A DNA stretch of 64,000 nucleotides, taken from the NCBI RefSeq assembly GCF_900188435.1, contig NZ_FYFA01000002.1:372001-436000 (forward strand), given 5' to 3'. Source of the DNA: Marinobacter sp. es.048. GTDB lineage: Bacteria; Pseudomonadota; Gammaproteobacteria; Pseudomonadales; Oleiphilaceae. The stretch's first letter is position 1; the number at the start of each line of letters is the position of its first letter. Made by a program: the position numbers and the translations under genes. This document shows, in pieces, positions 54,922 to 64,000 of this stretch. The notes beneath the pieces were generated by a model. It searched no databases. It saw only the letters and a list, made by a program, of their open reading frames with translations, and was not told where the DNA came from.

Positions 54922-57759
54922 TCAAATTTCAAACGCGTCGTTAACCAGTTTCTTCTGCTCTTCGATGTGGACAGACATATGGCCACAGGCAGGAGCAGCC
55001 GAAGCGTCACGACCGGCATACTGAAGGTACAGCTTGGGATTCTTGCGATGCAGCGCATTACGCATATGATGCTGACTGCAATACCAGGCACCCTGGTTCA
55101 TCGGTTCTTCCTGACACCAGACAACGTGCTTGAGCTTGGTGTATTCGCTCAGAAGTTCGTCAAGGTCGTCTCCGGGGAAAGGATACAGCTGCTCGATCCG
55201 AACGATGGCGACGTCATCACGCTCGTCAGATTTCTTCTTCTCCAACAGATCGAAATACACCTTGCCAGAGCACAGAATCAGGCGGGTGACTTTCTTAGGA
55301 TCGGACGGTTCTTTCTCTGGCAGGACGGTCTTGAAGGTACCTGAGGTCAAGTCATCAAGATCAGACGTCGCTTCCTTGTGCCGCAGCAAGCTCTTGGGCG
55401 TGATCGCTACCAGCGGCTTACGCAGCGGGCGTTTGACCTGGCGACGAAGCATATGGAATACCTGGGACGGCGTGGTCGGCACGCAGACCTGGATATTATG
55501 CTCGGCACTCAACTGCAGGAAACGCTCAAGGCGAGCGGAACTGTGCTCCGGGCCCTGCCCTTCGTAACCATGGGGCAACAGCAGGGTCAAACCGCACAGG
55601 CGTCCCCACTTGTGCTCACCACTGGTCAGGAACTGATCGATCACGACCTGTGCACCGTTGGCAAAGTCGCCGAACTGGGCTTCCCAGACCACAAGACCAT
55701 CAGGCGCGGTGGTAGCATAGCCGTACTCAAAAGCCATGACCGCTTCTTCAGAAAGCAACGAGTCGTAGATTTCGAACTTGGGCTGGTCCTCAGCCAATTC
55801 AGCCAGAGCGATATGGGGCGAGCCGTCTTTCTGATTGTGAAGCACCGCATGACGGTGCGAGAACGTGCCTCGTCCAATATCCTGCCCCGTCAGGCGGATG
55901 GGGTGACCTTCATCCAACAGAGTCGCATAAGCCATGACTTCGCCGTAGCCCCAGTTGATGGACAGGGCACCCGCCGTCATTTTCTCGCGGTCCGTAACAA
56001 TTTTGGAGACCTGACGCTGGATGCTGAACCCTTCAGGAACTGAGGTCAGCTTCTTGCCCAGCTTCTGGATGGTCTTCAGAGCAACGCTGGACTTGCACTT
56101 GGCAGTCCACTCGTGACCGAGGTACGGGGTCCAGTCAACGTAGAGCTCCTTGTTGGGCTCCTTGACCAGGGATTTGACCACGTGCTCGCCATTGTCCAGG
56201 GCGTCTCGGTATTCGTTCTCCATCTGCTTGGCTTCTTCCCCGGTGATCACCCCGGCTTCCACCAATTGATCCACGTACAGGTTGCGGGTGGTCTTCAGCT
56301 TACGGATCTTCTCGTACATGACCGGCTGGGTTGCTGCCGGCTCATCCGCCTCGTTGTGGCCGCGACGACGATAGCAGACCAGATCGATCACAACGTCGTT
56401 CTTGAATTCGTTGCGGTAATCCATGGCCATCTGCGTCACGAACATGACCGCTTCCGGGTCGTCCGCATTCACATGCAGGATCGGCGCCTGGATCATCTTG
56501 GCCACGTCGGTGCAGTATTCCGTGGACCGCGCATCTTCCTGCTTGCTGGTGGTGAAACCAACCTGGTTGTTGATGACGATATGGATCGTGCCACCAACGC
56601 CGAAACCGCGGGTTTGCGACATCTGGAAGGTTTCCATTACCACGCCCTGGCCGGCAAACGCCGCGTCGCCGTGCATGATAATCGGAACGACCTTGGTGCC
56701 TTCATCGTCATTGCGGCGGGTCTGGCGGGCGCGAACGGAGCCCTCAACAACCGGTGAAACGATTTCCAGGTGCGACGGGTTAAACGCCATCGCCAGGTGA
56801 ACTTCGCCGCCCGGAGTCATCACGTTGGATGAGAAACCCTGGTGGTATTTCACGTCACCGGAACCGGAATCGGCGAGCTTCTTGCCTTCGAATTCGTCAA
56901 AGAGCTCCCGCGGATTCTTGCCCAGAGTGTTGACCAGAACGTTCAGGCGACCACGGTGAGCCATGCCCAGGACAATTTCCTTGGCACCGTAGGAACCGGC
57001 ACGCTGAATCAGCTCGTCCAGGCAGGGGATCAGGGTCTCGCCACCCTCAAGACCAAACCGTTTCACGCCTGGATAACGGGATCCCAAGTACTTTTCAAGA
57101 CCTTCAGCAGCCGTCAGACGCTCAAGGATGTGCTTACGGGTGCTATTTTCGTAGGCAGGACGTGAACGAACCGGCTCCATGCGTTGCTGGAACCAACGCT
57201 TGATGCGAGTATCGACGACATGCATGTATTCAGCGCCAATGCTTTCGCAATAGGTTTGGCGCAAGCCATCGACGATGTCTCCGAGCTTCATGGTCTCGGA
57301 ACCAAGGTTCAGGGAGCCTGTCTGGAATTCCAGGTCACGGTCAGAGTCCGATAACTCATGAAATGCGGGATCAAGGTCTTCAACCTTGGGACGCTGCCAT
57401 ACGCCGAGCGGGTCCAGCTTCGCTTCCTGATGACCGCGGAAGCGGTAGGCGTTAATCAGCTGGAGAACACGGATCTGTTTTTTGTCCGCATCAGACGTTG
57501 CACTGGCAGGAACGCCGCCGCTGGCAAGAAAACGCTGATTACGGGAAATGTGTTCAAACTGTTCGCGGATGGAAGAGTGGACAACGTCACGGCCCTTATA
57601 GCCATCGACACTGGGAAGCTTGTCGAAATAGCTGCGCCACTCTTCGGAAACGGCATTGGGGTCTGTCAGGTAGGTTTCAAAAAGCTGTTCAACATAGGCG
57701 AGATTTCCACCCTGAAGGTGGGAAGTCTGCCATAACTGCTCCATTATGCTTTCGTGCAT
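54922..57759 (-). CDS. sucA: 2-Oxoglutarate dehydrogenase E1 component
   Basis: A 945-residue thiamine diphosphate enzyme. The core has HGDAAFAGQGVVMETFQMSQ and VINNQVGFTT near residues 380 to 415, and the start MHESIMEQLWQTSHLQGGN is family-typical. ATG 57759 has GGTGAG 10 bases upstream; a longer frame to 57828 adds 23 unconserved residues. It decarboxylates 2-oxoglutarate and passes the succinyl group to SucB. A 312-base gap separates it from sdhB. Confidence 0.97.
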   Translation of the reverse strand: MHESIMEQLWQTSHLQGGNLAYVEQLFETYLTDPNAVSEEWRSYFDKLPSVDGYKGRDVVHSSIREQFEHISRNQRFLASGGVPASATSDADKKQIRVLQLINAYRFRGHQEAKLDPLGVWQRPKVEDLDPAFHELSDSDRDLEFQTGSLNLGSETMKLGDIVDGLRQTYCESIGAEYMHVVDTRIKRWFQQRMEPVRSRPAYENSTRKHILERLTAAEGLEKYLGSRYPGVKRFGLEGGETLIPCLDELIQRAGSYGAKEIVLGMAHRGRLNVLVNTLGKNPRELFDEFEGKKLADSGSGDVKYHQGFSSNVMTPGGEVHLAMAFNPSHLEIVSPVVEGSVRARQTRRNDDEGTKVVPIIMHGDAAFAGQGVVMETFQMSQTRGFGVGGTIHIVINNQVGFTTSKQEDARSTEYCTDVAKMIQAPILHVNADDPEAVMFVTQMAMDYRNEFKNDVVIDLVCYRRRGHNEADEPAATQPVMYEKIRKLKTTRNLYVDQLVEAGVITGEEAKQMENEYRDALDNGEHVVKSLVKEPNKELYVDWTPYLGHEWTAKCKSSVALKTIQKLGKKLTSVPEGFSIQRQVSKIVTDREKMTAGALSINWGYGEVMAYATLLDEGHPIRLTGQDIGRGTFSHRHAVLHNQKDGSPHIALAELAEDQPKFEIYDSLLSEEAVMAFEYGYATTAPDGLVVWEAQFGDFANGAQVVIDQFLTSGEHKWGRLCGLTLLLPHGYEGQGPEHSSARLERFLQLSAEHNIQVCVPTTPSQVFHMLRRQVKRPLRKPLVAITPKSLLRHKEATSDLDDLTSGTFKTVLPEKEPSDPKKVTRLILCSGKVYFDLLEKKKSDERDDVAIVRIEQLYPFPGDDLDELLSEYTKLKHVVWCQEEPMNQGAWYCSQHHMRNALHRKNPKLYLQYAGRDASAAPACGHMSVHIEEQKKLVNDAFEI

Positions 57760-57992
57760 CTTGAATAGCTCACCTTGGGCTGGTGCGGGGGAGCCCGATA
57801 TGGTCGGCCACGGGTATTTCTCAGTCAATACGGGTTTTTACGGGATCGACTTTGGCCACCACACCCGACATGGATGTTTTCCATTCCCCGGTGGTTTTTA
57901 TACTCAGCAAAACAGGAGAAAACTTTGTAAGTTCCCGCCACGGCTTGCGTAGTGTGCACCCGGGTAAGACCTTTGACTATAAGCCTTTGGTT

Positions 57993-58020
57993 GAAGGCCC
58001 CGCAATCTTGCGAGGCCTTC
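57993..58020. repeat. Hairpin between sdhB and sucA
   Basis: GAAGGCC and GGCCTTC arms with inner CGCAA and TTGCG segments form a stem of about 12 pairs including one wobble on the minus strand. No T-run follows on either strand. It lies in the 312-base gap between sdhB and sucA and could be a processing site or mRNA stabiliser. A TATAGT element on the minus strand at 57976-57981 follows it but lacks a good -35. No gene is seen in the gap. Confidence 0.55.
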
Positions 58021-58071
58021 CGGGTACTAACTTGATCAGAACAGTATAGCGTCTGTCGAAAATTCTGCTGC

Positions 58072-58776
58072 TTAAGTAGCCCTTTGCAGCAGAAGATTCC
58101 GAATGTGGCCGATAGCCCTTGTGGGGTTCAGACCTTTCGGGCAGACACTGACACAGTTCATGATTCCGCGGCAGCGGAATACGCTAAACGGGTCATCAAG
58201 GTTGGCAAGTCGCTCTTCCTGGGCTGTATCCCGGCTGTCCGCCAGGAAACGGTAGGCCTGAAGCAGGCCGGCAGGACCGATAAACTTGTCCGGATTCCAC
58301 CAGAATGACGGGCAGGACGTGGAACAGCAGGCACAGAGAATACACTCGTACAGGCCGTCCAGCTTCTGGCGGTCTTCCGGAGACTGCAGACGCTCTATCG
58401 CGGGAGCAGGCTTGTCGTTAATCAGGTACGGCATGACCTTTTCGTACTGTTTGTAGAAAAGGCTCATATCAACAACCAGATCACGAATAACCGGCAGGCC
58501 CGGCAGCGGGCGAAGAACGAGCTTGTCGCCCTTCACCACCTGGGAAACAGGCGTGATACAGGCCAGGCCGTTCTTGCCGTTCATGTTCATGCCATCAGAG
58601 CCACAAACGCCCTCGCGGCAGGAACGACGGTAGGCCATTGAAGGATCCCGCTCCTTGACCAGGTTCAGCACATCAAGAACCATGAGATCCTTGCCTTCCG
58701 GAATCTCGACATCCACGTCCTGCATATAAGGCGCGTTGTCAGTCTCCGGGTTATAACGATAAAGGCTTACTAACAT
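58072..58776 (-). CDS. sdhB: Succinate dehydrogenase iron-sulfur subunit
   Basis: A 234-residue subunit. CREGVCGSDGMNMNGKNGLAC carries the [2Fe-2S] cluster ligands, CILCACCSTSCP and CRGIMNCVSVCPKGLNP carry the [4Fe-4S] and [3Fe-4S] clusters. It links the flavin of SdhA to the quinone site of SdhCD. It lies 14 bases after sdhA. Confidence 0.97.
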   Translation of the reverse strand: MLVSLYRYNPETDNAPYMQDVDVEIPEGKDLMVLDVLNLVKERDPSMAYRRSCREGVCGSDGMNMNGKNGLACITPVSQVVKGDKLVLRPLPGLPVIRDLVVDMSLFYKQYEKVMPYLINDKPAPAIERLQSPEDRQKLDGLYECILCACCSTSCPSFWWNPDKFIGPAGLLQAYRFLADSRDTAQEERLANLDDPFSVFRCRGIMNCVSVCPKGLNPTRAIGHIRNLLLQRAT

Positions 58777-58790
58777 TTTCAGCGTCTCCC

Positions 58791-60563
58791 TTAGTAAGTC
58801 CGGACCTTCGGCTCAAATGTGTCGACAGTCTTCGGCGCGAAATTCACATCACGTTTACCAACACGCTTTTCCAGCGGGAAGTAAATGGAGTGCTTGAGCC
58901 AGTTTTCGTCGTCACGCTCGGTGAAGTCGTTCCGTGCGTGCGCACCACGGCTTTCCTTGCGCTCAAACGCGGAAATGGCAGTGGACAGGGCAACCTCATA
59001 AAGGTTATCCAGCTCGAGCGCTTCAATACGAGCGGTGTTGAAGGCGTTGCTGGTATCTGCCAGCTTGGTGTTGCGAACACGCTCACCAATCGCTTCCAGC
59101 TTCTTGAGGCCCTCTTCCATGCTCTTGCCATCACGGAATACACCGAAGTAAAGCTGCATGCAGTTCTGAAGATCCTTCCGAACCTCTGCAACACTTTCAC
59201 CCTCAGACGCATTGTTCAGACGGTCAAGCCGCGCCATGGCGCGCTTGATGTCGTCCTCACTGGCACCGTCCACTTCAAAGCCGCCACGAAGCTGCTCTTC
59301 AATATGCAGACCCGCTGCGCGACCAAAGACCACGAGATCCAGCAGAGAGTTGCCGCCCAGACGGTTAGCGCCGTGTACAGATACACAGGCGGCCTCACCA
59401 CAGGCAAACAGCCCGGGGATTGGCTTGTCTTTGCCATTCTCGTCCTGGGTCAGCGCCTGGCCACCAACGTTGGTCGGAATACCGCCCATCATGTAGTGGC
59501 AAGTCGGAACAACCGGGATCGGCTCTTTAACCGGATCAACGTGCGCAAAGGTGCGGGACAGCTCGCAGATACCTGGCAGACGCAGGTTCAGTGTCTCTTC
59601 ACCCAGATGATCAAGCTTAAGCAGAACGTGATCCTTGTCGGGACCGCAGCCGCGACCTTCCAGGATCTCGATAACCATCGCACGGGCAACAACGTCCCGG
59701 CCCGCCAGGTCTTTCGCGTTCGGCGCATAGCGCTCCATGAAACGCTCGCCTTCGGCGTTGATCAGATAACCACCCTCACCCCGGCAACCCTCTGTTACCA
59801 GCGTGCCGGCACCGTAGATACCGGTCGGATGGAATTGCCACATTTCCATGTCCTGCATCGGGAAACCGGCGCGCAGCGCCATGCCGATACCATCGCCAGT
59901 GTTGATCAGGGCGTTGGTTGTGGAGGCGTAAATACGACCCGCACCACCGGTAGCCAGAACGGTCGCCTTGGACTTGATGTAGGCAACTTCGCCGGTCTCA
60001 ACTTCGATGGCAACCACACCAACGACTTCGTCCTTGCTGTTCTTGACGAGATCAACTGCGTACCACTCGTTCAGGAACGTGGTACCGCCTTTGATATTGG
60101 CCTGATACAGAGTGTGCAGGAGCGCGTGACCCGTACGGTCAGCGGCGGCACAGGTGCGTGCTGCCTGGGTCGGATTATCCGGACCCTTTGACTGGCCACC
60201 GAAAGGACGCTGATAGATGCGGCCCTGCTCGGTACGGGAGAAAGGAAGACCCATGTGCTCAAGCTCGAATACCGCTTGAGGACCTACGGAACACATGTAC
60301 TCAACGGCATCCTGGTCGGCGATGTAGTCCGAGCCTTTTACCGTGTCATACATGTGCCAGCGCCAGTCGTCATTCGGATCAGCACTGGCGATCGCACAGG
60401 TGATGCCGCCCTGGGCAGAGACCGTATGAGACCGCGTGGGAAAAACCTTGGTGATACACGCGGTATTGACGCCGGATTCGGTCAGCTGAAGTGCGGCGCG
60501 CATGCCGGACCCGCCACCGCCGATAACAATTGCGTCAAAGGACATGGTCTTGATATTAGCCAT
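58791..60563 (-). CDS. sdhA: Succinate dehydrogenase flavoprotein subunit
   Basis: A 590-residue flavoprotein. [11 protein letters not shown] near residue 16 binds [13 protein letters not shown] has the histidine that bonds covalently to FAD, and [22 protein letters not shown] is in the active-site region. It oxidises succinate to fumarate. Start 60563 lies 3 bases after the sdhD stop and fits the family length (E. coli 588). Confidence 0.97.
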   Translation of the reverse strand: MANIKTMSFDAIVIGGGGSGMRAALQLTESGVNTACITKVFPTRSHTVSAQGGITCAIASADPNDDWRWHMYDTVKGSDYIADQDAVEYMCSVGPQAVFELEHMGLPFSRTEQGRIYQRPFGGQSKGPDNPTQAARTCAAADRTGHALLHTLYQANIKGGTTFLNEWYAVDLVKNSKDEVVGVVAIEVETGEVAYIKSKATVLATGGAGRIYASTTNALINTGDGIGMALRAGFPMQDMEMWQFHPTGIYGAGTLVTEGCRGEGGYLINAEGERFMERYAPNAKDLAGRDVVARAMVIEILEGRGCGPDKDHVLLKLDHLGEETLNLRLPGICELSRTFAHVDPVKEPIPVVPTCHYMMGGIPTNVGGQALTQDENGKDKPIPGLFACGEAACVSVHGANRLGGNSLLDLVVFGRAAGLHIEEQLRGGFEVDGASEDDIKRAMARLDRLNNASEGESVAEVRKDLQNCMQLYFGVFRDGKSMEEGLKKLEAIGERVRNTKLADTSNAFNTARIEALELDNLYEVALSTAISAFERKESRGAHARNDFTERDDENWLKHSIYFPLEKRVGKRDVNFAPKTVDTFEPKVRTY

Positions 60564-60566
60564 CGA

Positions 60567-60914
60567 TTAAAGCCCCCAAATAATTTGAATACCCCAGACG
60601 ACGTACACAAAAACACCGAGGATAACTACTGCCTGGGCCAGCAACCGTTGTCCAGCGGATTTCATGTAATCCGTTGTAACTGTCCACAACCCGACCCATG
60701 CATGCCCCGCAATCGACAACAAAGCCAGAAGCGTGAATATCTTCATCCATGCCTGGTCAAACAAAGCTGACCAGGTTTGATAGTCGACATCGGTGGAGAT
60801 GAAAAAGCCGAGTAAAAACAGCGTGTACAGGGCTAATACGTAGGCCGAAACGCGCTGGATGATCCAATCCTGAATTCCGTTACGACCGATATTCGTGACA
60901 CTGTTCATGCCCAT
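60567..60914 (-). CDS. sdhD: Succinate dehydrogenase membrane anchor subunit
   Basis: A 115-residue protein with three membrane helices. The N-terminal QDWIIQRVSAYVLALYTLFLLGFF is the usual SdhD start, and the haem-ligand histidine is in AGHAWVGLW. The start ATG 60914 overlaps the sdhC end by 10 bases and has AGGAG 8 bases upstream, better than 60908 or the TTG at 60920. Confidence 0.93.
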   Translation of the reverse strand: MGMNSVTNIGRNGIQDWIIQRVSAYVLALYTLFLLGFFISTDVDYQTWSALFDQAWMKIFTLLALLSIAGHAWVGLWTVTTDYMKSAGQRLLAQAVVILGVFVYVVWGIQIIWGL

Positions 60915-61282
60915 ACCCAAACTCCTGCCAAAAGGATAAGAATGACGGAAACCGCAACCGTGATCTTTGATGCCAGGCGGCCACTTTCGAGCTCTTCACC
61001 AATGCCCATGTCCATGAACAGGTGCTTGATGCCTGCAACCAGGTGGTACAACAGAGCAGACAAGATGCCCCAGGTAATCAGCTTGGCAAGGAAGCTGTCC
61101 AGCAGTTCACTTACGCGACTGAAGCCCTCTTCCCCCGACAGGGAAAGCTGGAGCCCGTAAAGCATGAACGCAACAGCAACAAACAGAATGATGCCGCTGA
61201 TGCGGTGCAATATGGACGTGATGGCTGGCAGCGGAAAATGAAACTTGCCGAGATCGAGATTTACTGGTCGTTTGCTATTCAC
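60905..61282 (-). CDS. sdhC: Succinate dehydrogenase cytochrome b556 subunit
   Basis: A 125-residue protein with three membrane helices. ITSILHRISGIIL near residues 21 to 33 is the SdhC signature, with the quinone-site residues Ser and Arg, and HLVAGIKHLFMDMG near 82 to 95 carries the haem-ligand histidine. It is the first gene of the sdh-suc operon. Confidence 0.95.
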   Translation of the reverse strand: MNSKRPVNLDLGKFHFPLPAITSILHRISGIILFVAVAFMLYGLQLSLSGEEGFSRVSELLDSFLAKLITWGILSALLYHLVAGIKHLFMDMGIGEELESGRLASKITVAVSVILILLAGVWVWA

Positions 61283-61465
61283 AGCGCTCTCACACTCTCT
61301 CTTAGTTCCGCGGGACCGGAAAACCGGGTGCGGATGGTTGGTATGTAAGGATCGGCATGCCGCTACGAAACCGGCATACGATTGGCTTGGAAGGAAAGAA
61401 ACCTCCCCGCCAACCTGCTATTTACAGGCAGCGACAAAAGGTTTATCCCCGATTCCGGGCTACGG

Positions 61466-61494
61466 ATTATAAGGAGTACCCTAACCAATTACAA
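61466..61494 (-). promoter_or_regulatory. Sigma-70 promoter of sdhCDAB
   Basis: On the minus strand TTGTAA and a perfect TATAAT are 17 bases apart. Transcription would start about 175 bases before sdhC. The remainder of the 477-base gap between sdhC and gltA, apart from the gltA promoter, shows no gene. Confidence 0.6.
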
Positions 61495-61644
61495 ACCTGC
61501 AAGGTCGCTCACGCCGCGTATTTCAGGGGGTTAAGCCAGCTATAAGGATGATTGACAAATCGTTTTCCTGCCCAAATCCGTTGTCATTCGGGATATCCCT
61601 CATTTACAGCCAATGTCAAATTATGGGTTTTCCCGACTCTTCCA

Positions 61645-61672
61645 TTGACAAAAAAAGCCAACGCCCTATATT
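61645..61672 (+). promoter_or_regulatory. Sigma-70 promoter of gltA
   Basis: TTGACA (perfect -35) and TATATT are 16 bases apart. The expected start of transcription is near 61679, leaving a leader of about 80 bases before the gltA ATG. Confidence 0.75.
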
Positions 61673-61759
61673 TTGCCGCCAGTTTTGCGATAATACGCGC
61701 CTTCTAGCGCATCTATAACTGTAGATAAAGCTGTCAAAGCTGATAAATAGGAGAGCACC

Positions 61760-63034
61760 ATGACCGACAGGAAAGCCACGCTCTCGGTGGGGGACAAGTC
61801 CATTGAGCTACCGGTTTATTCAGGCACCGTCGGCCCTGACGTTATCGACGTACGAGGCCTAGTCCAGGAAGGCGTTTTCACATACGATCCCGGATTCGTA
61901 TCCACGGCAGCCTGCGAATCGGCCATCACCTACATCGACGGTGCGAACGGTGTTCTCCTGCACCGCGGCTACCCGATTGAACAGCTGGCCGAACATTCCG
62001 ACTACCTTGAAGTCTGTTATCTCCTCCTTCACGGCGAGCTCCCGAGCCCCGAAGAGAACCAGAAGTTCCACGACACCATCAAAAATCACACGATGCTGCA
62101 CGACCAGATGCGGAACTTCTTCCAGGGTTTCCGTCGTGACGCACATCCGATGGCTATCATGTGCGGCGTGGTAGGCGCCTTATCTGCTTTCTATCATGGT
62201 GAAATGGACGTTGCCAGCCAGGAGCAGCGGGAAATTACCGCGCATCGCCTGATTGCAAAAATGCCGACCATTGCTGCTTGGTGCTACAAATACGCCATCG
62301 GCCAGCCTTTCATTTACCCGCGCAATGATCTCTCGTACTCCGAGAACTTCCTGCAGATGATGTTTGGCGTTCCCTGTGAGGAGTACAAGCCGAACCCGAT
62401 CCTGGCCAAGGCCATGGACAAGATTTTCATCCTGCATGCGGATCATGAGCAGAACGCTTCAACGTCCACCGTGCGTCTGGCTGGCTCCACCGGTGCCAAC
62501 CCCTACGCCTGTATTGCCTCCGGCATCGCTGCACTGTGGGGCCCTGCTCACGGCGGCGCAAACGAAGCAGTGCTTGATATGCTGGCCGAGATCGGCGACG
62601 AATCCAACATCGAGAAATACATCGCCAAGGCCAAGGATAAAGACGATCCATTCCGCTTGATGGGCTTCGGCCACCGGGTTTACAAAAACTTCGACCCGCG
62701 CGCCAAGGTCATGGCAGAGACCGCCCACGAGGTTCTGACGGAACTGGGCCTGGAGAACGACCCGCTGCTGAAGATCGCCCAGCGTCTCGAGAAGATCGCG
62801 CTGGAAGACGAATACTTCGTCAAGCGCAAGCTCTACCCCAACGTGGATTTCTATTCCGGCCTGATCCTCAAGGCAATCGGAATCCCGACGTCTATGTTCA
62901 CCGTTATCTTCGCCCTGTCGCGGACCATTGGCTGGTTCTCGCACTGGAACGAAATGGTCAGCGGCGACTACCGCATCGGCCGCCCTCGCCAGCTCTACAC
63001 CGGCTCGGATTCACGGGATTATCCTACCAAATAA
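61760..63034 (+). CDS. gltA: Citrate synthase
   Basis: A 424-residue enzyme of the large Gram-negative type. [11 protein letters not shown] near residue 263 and [16 protein letters not shown] near 303 to 318 hold the catalytic histidines, and the N-terminal domain present here is the NADH-sensing one of hexameric forms. It condenses acetyl-CoA and oxaloacetate. GGAG lies 7 bases before the ATG. It is divergent from the sdh-suc operon and has its own promoter and terminator. Confidence 0.97.
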   Translation: MTDRKATLSVGDKSIELPVYSGTVGPDVIDVRGLVQEGVFTYDPGFVSTAACESAITYIDGANGVLLHRGYPIEQLAEHSDYLEVCYLLLHGELPSPEENQKFHDTIKNHTMLHDQMRNFFQGFRRDAHPMAIMCGVVGALSAFYHGEMDVASQEQREITAHRLIAKMPTIAAWCYKYAIGQPFIYPRNDLSYSENFLQMMFGVPCEEYKPNPILAKAMDKIFILHADHEQNASTSTVRLAGSTGANPYACIASGIAALWGPAHGGANEAVLDMLAEIGDESNIEKYIAKAKDKDDPFRLMGFGHRVYKNFDPRAKVMAETAHEVLTELGLENDPLLKIAQRLEKIALEDEYFVKRKLYPNVDFYSGLILKAIGIPTSMFTVIFALSRTIGWFSHWNEMVSGDYRIGRPRQLYTGSDSRDYPTK

Positions 63035-63060
63035 GTCTGACTTTCCGGGTAAAGCACACA

Positions 63061-63086
63061 AAGGCCGCTGATTCAGCGGCCTTTTT
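63061..63086 (+). terminator. Rho-independent terminator after gltA
   Basis: AAGGCCGCTG pairs with CAGCGGCCTT around a 3-base loop and is followed by four further T residues, 26 bases after the gltA stop. Confidence 0.9.
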
Positions 63087-63150
63087 TATTGCGTGCTGCC
63101 CTGCGCTTCTGTGCTAAGTTAACCCGACAAAAACACGAAAGGAGAAAGCA

Positions 63151-64000
63151 ATGACTACAGCAGCATTTATCGGCCTTGGCGTTATGGGCTTCCCGATGGC
63201 CGGCCACCTGGCCAAGGCAGGGCTCGACGTCCGGGTCTGGAACCGGACCTCCGCCAAAGCCGAGCAATGGGCCAATGAATACTCCGGAACCAGTTGCGGC
63301 ACCATTGCTGAAGCCGTTAAAGGGGCCGATATCGTGCTGACCTGTGTTGGAGCCGATACCGACCTGAAAGCGGTTTACGAAGGAGACGAAGGGATTCTCG
63401 TCAATGCCTCCGGGGGCGCAGTGCTGGTCGACCACACCACGGCTTCTGCCGGCATTGCCGAACATCTGGCCGATATCGCTCGGCAGAGGAAGATGGGGTT
63501 TGTTGATGCGCCCGTGTCCGGCGGTCAGCAAGGCGCAGAGAACGGCAAGCTGACCATTATGTGCGGAGGATCCGAACAGGACTACGCCAAAGCTGAACCG
63601 GTAATGACGCACTATGCCCGAGCGCTTAATCGAATGGGCCCGGCTGGCAGTGGCCAGAAAACCAAGATGGTAAACCAGATAGCCATCGCCGGTCTGGTAC
63701 AGGGGCTCTCGGAGGCCCTGCACTTCGCCGAGCAGGCCGAGCTGGATGTGGCAAAAGTGGTGGACGTTATTTCCAAGGGCGCTGCCCAGTCGTGGCAAAT
63801 GGAAAACCGTTCGGGAACCATGATTGCCGGAGAATTCGAGCACGGCTTTGCGGTTGACTGGATGCGGAAGGACCTGGGAATTTGCCTGGAAGAGGCAAGA
63901 AAAGTGAACGCGTCTCTGCCGGTTACCGCGTTGGTGGATCAGTTCTATGCAGACGTGCAGTCGATGGGTGGTAAACGCTGGGACACCTCATCGCTGATTC
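63151..64000 (+). CDS. Beta-hydroxyacid dehydrogenase (3-hydroxyisobutyrate dehydrogenase family), 3' end cut off
   Basis: The gene runs off the right edge; 283 codons are visible. GLGVMGFPMAGHLAKAG near residues 8 to 24 is the NAD(P)-binding loop, VDAPVSGGQQGAENGKLTIM near 120 to 139 is the substrate loop, and GSGQKTKMVNQ near 167 to 177 holds the catalytic lysine. The family includes 3-hydroxyisobutyrate, tartronate semialdehyde and glyoxylate reductases; the exact substrate is unclear. GGAG lies 8 bases before the ATG. It follows gltA after a terminator and is probably separately transcribed. Confidence 0.85.
   Translation, partial: MTTAAFIGLGVMGFPMAGHLAKAGLDVRVWNRTSAKAEQWANEYSGTSCGTIAEAVKGADIVLTCVGADTDLKAVYEGDEGILVNASGGAVLVDHTTASAGIAEHLADIARQRKMGFVDAPVSGGQQGAENGKLTIMCGGSEQDYAKAEPVMTHYARALNRMGPAGSGQKTKMVNQIAIAGLVQGLSEALHFAEQAELDVAKVVDVISKGAAQSWQMENRSGTMIAGEFEHGFAVDWMRKDLGICLEEARKVNASLPVTALVDQFYADVQSMGGKRWDTSSLI

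Noticed and set aside
58890..60191. Open frame of 433 codons opposite sdhA
   Set aside because: Antisense shadow of sdhA.

Overview
The window looks like a chromosomal segment of a marine gammaproteobacterium, most likely Marinobacter or a close relative. This is inferred from gene content and order. ZipA restricts it to Gammaproteobacteria. The order gntR-smc-zipA-ligA and the group cheR-cheV/flgA-flgM-flgN are arranged as in Pseudomonas. The sdhCDAB-sucAB-lpd-sucCD block with divergent gltA is the usual gammaproteobacterial TCA cluster. Apart from one tRNA-Ser with a partial copy beside it there are no RNA operons, insertion sequences, prophage genes or CRISPR arrays.

Layout. 1-8.5 kb: end of an AzlCD exporter, a DUF1330 protein, an IorAB-type molybdenum hydroxylase, an AEC transporter, a fructosamine-kinase-like protein, acylphosphatase, a DUF938 methyltransferase and an animal-type haem peroxidase. 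8.6-21.3 kb: a sulfur and respiration island. It holds an octahaem tetrathionate-reductase-like cytochrome with its cytochrome b partner behind an Anr/FNR box, a 1-Cys peroxiredoxin, the thiosulfate dehydrogenase pair tsdBA, a small NifX-like protein, then persulfide dioxygenase, a TIGR01244 sulfur-transfer-like protein, sulfide:quinone oxidoreductase, a SulP transporter and a CIO-type cytochrome bd oxidase. 21.4-24.9 kb: cupins, tRNA-Ser with a duplicated and interrupted 3' end, a cysteine hydrolase, a DUF7352-like protein and a NhaR-like regulator. 24.9-31.2 kb: flavin reductase, MFS transporter, cheR, cheV, flgA, flgM (clear sigma-28 promoter), flgN and an unusual MshEN-domain protein. 31.4-37.4 kb: a periplasmic cyclophilin, mnmC, a CBS protein and a 913-residue lipoprotein. 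37.5-50 kb: ligA, zipA, smc, a GntR regulator, a diguanylate cyclase, rluB, scpB, scpA and trpS. 50-63 kb: sucDC, lpd, sucBA, sdhBADC on the minus strand and gltA divergent. The window ends inside a beta-hydroxyacid dehydrogenase gene.

How the genes work together. In the sulfur island, SQR would oxidise sulfide to persulfide, the dioxygenase would oxidise persulfide to sulfite, and SulP could move sulfite or sulfate. TsdBA would join thiosulfate to tetrathionate, and the octahaem cytochrome could run that reaction backwards when oxygen is short. Electrons from the oxidative steps could leave through the sulfide-resistant CIO oxidase. The TCA block supplies succinate dehydrogenase, 2-oxoglutarate dehydrogenase and succinyl-CoA ligase from one strand with citrate synthase opposite. 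smc with scpA and scpB, only a few kilobases away, make a complete condensin.
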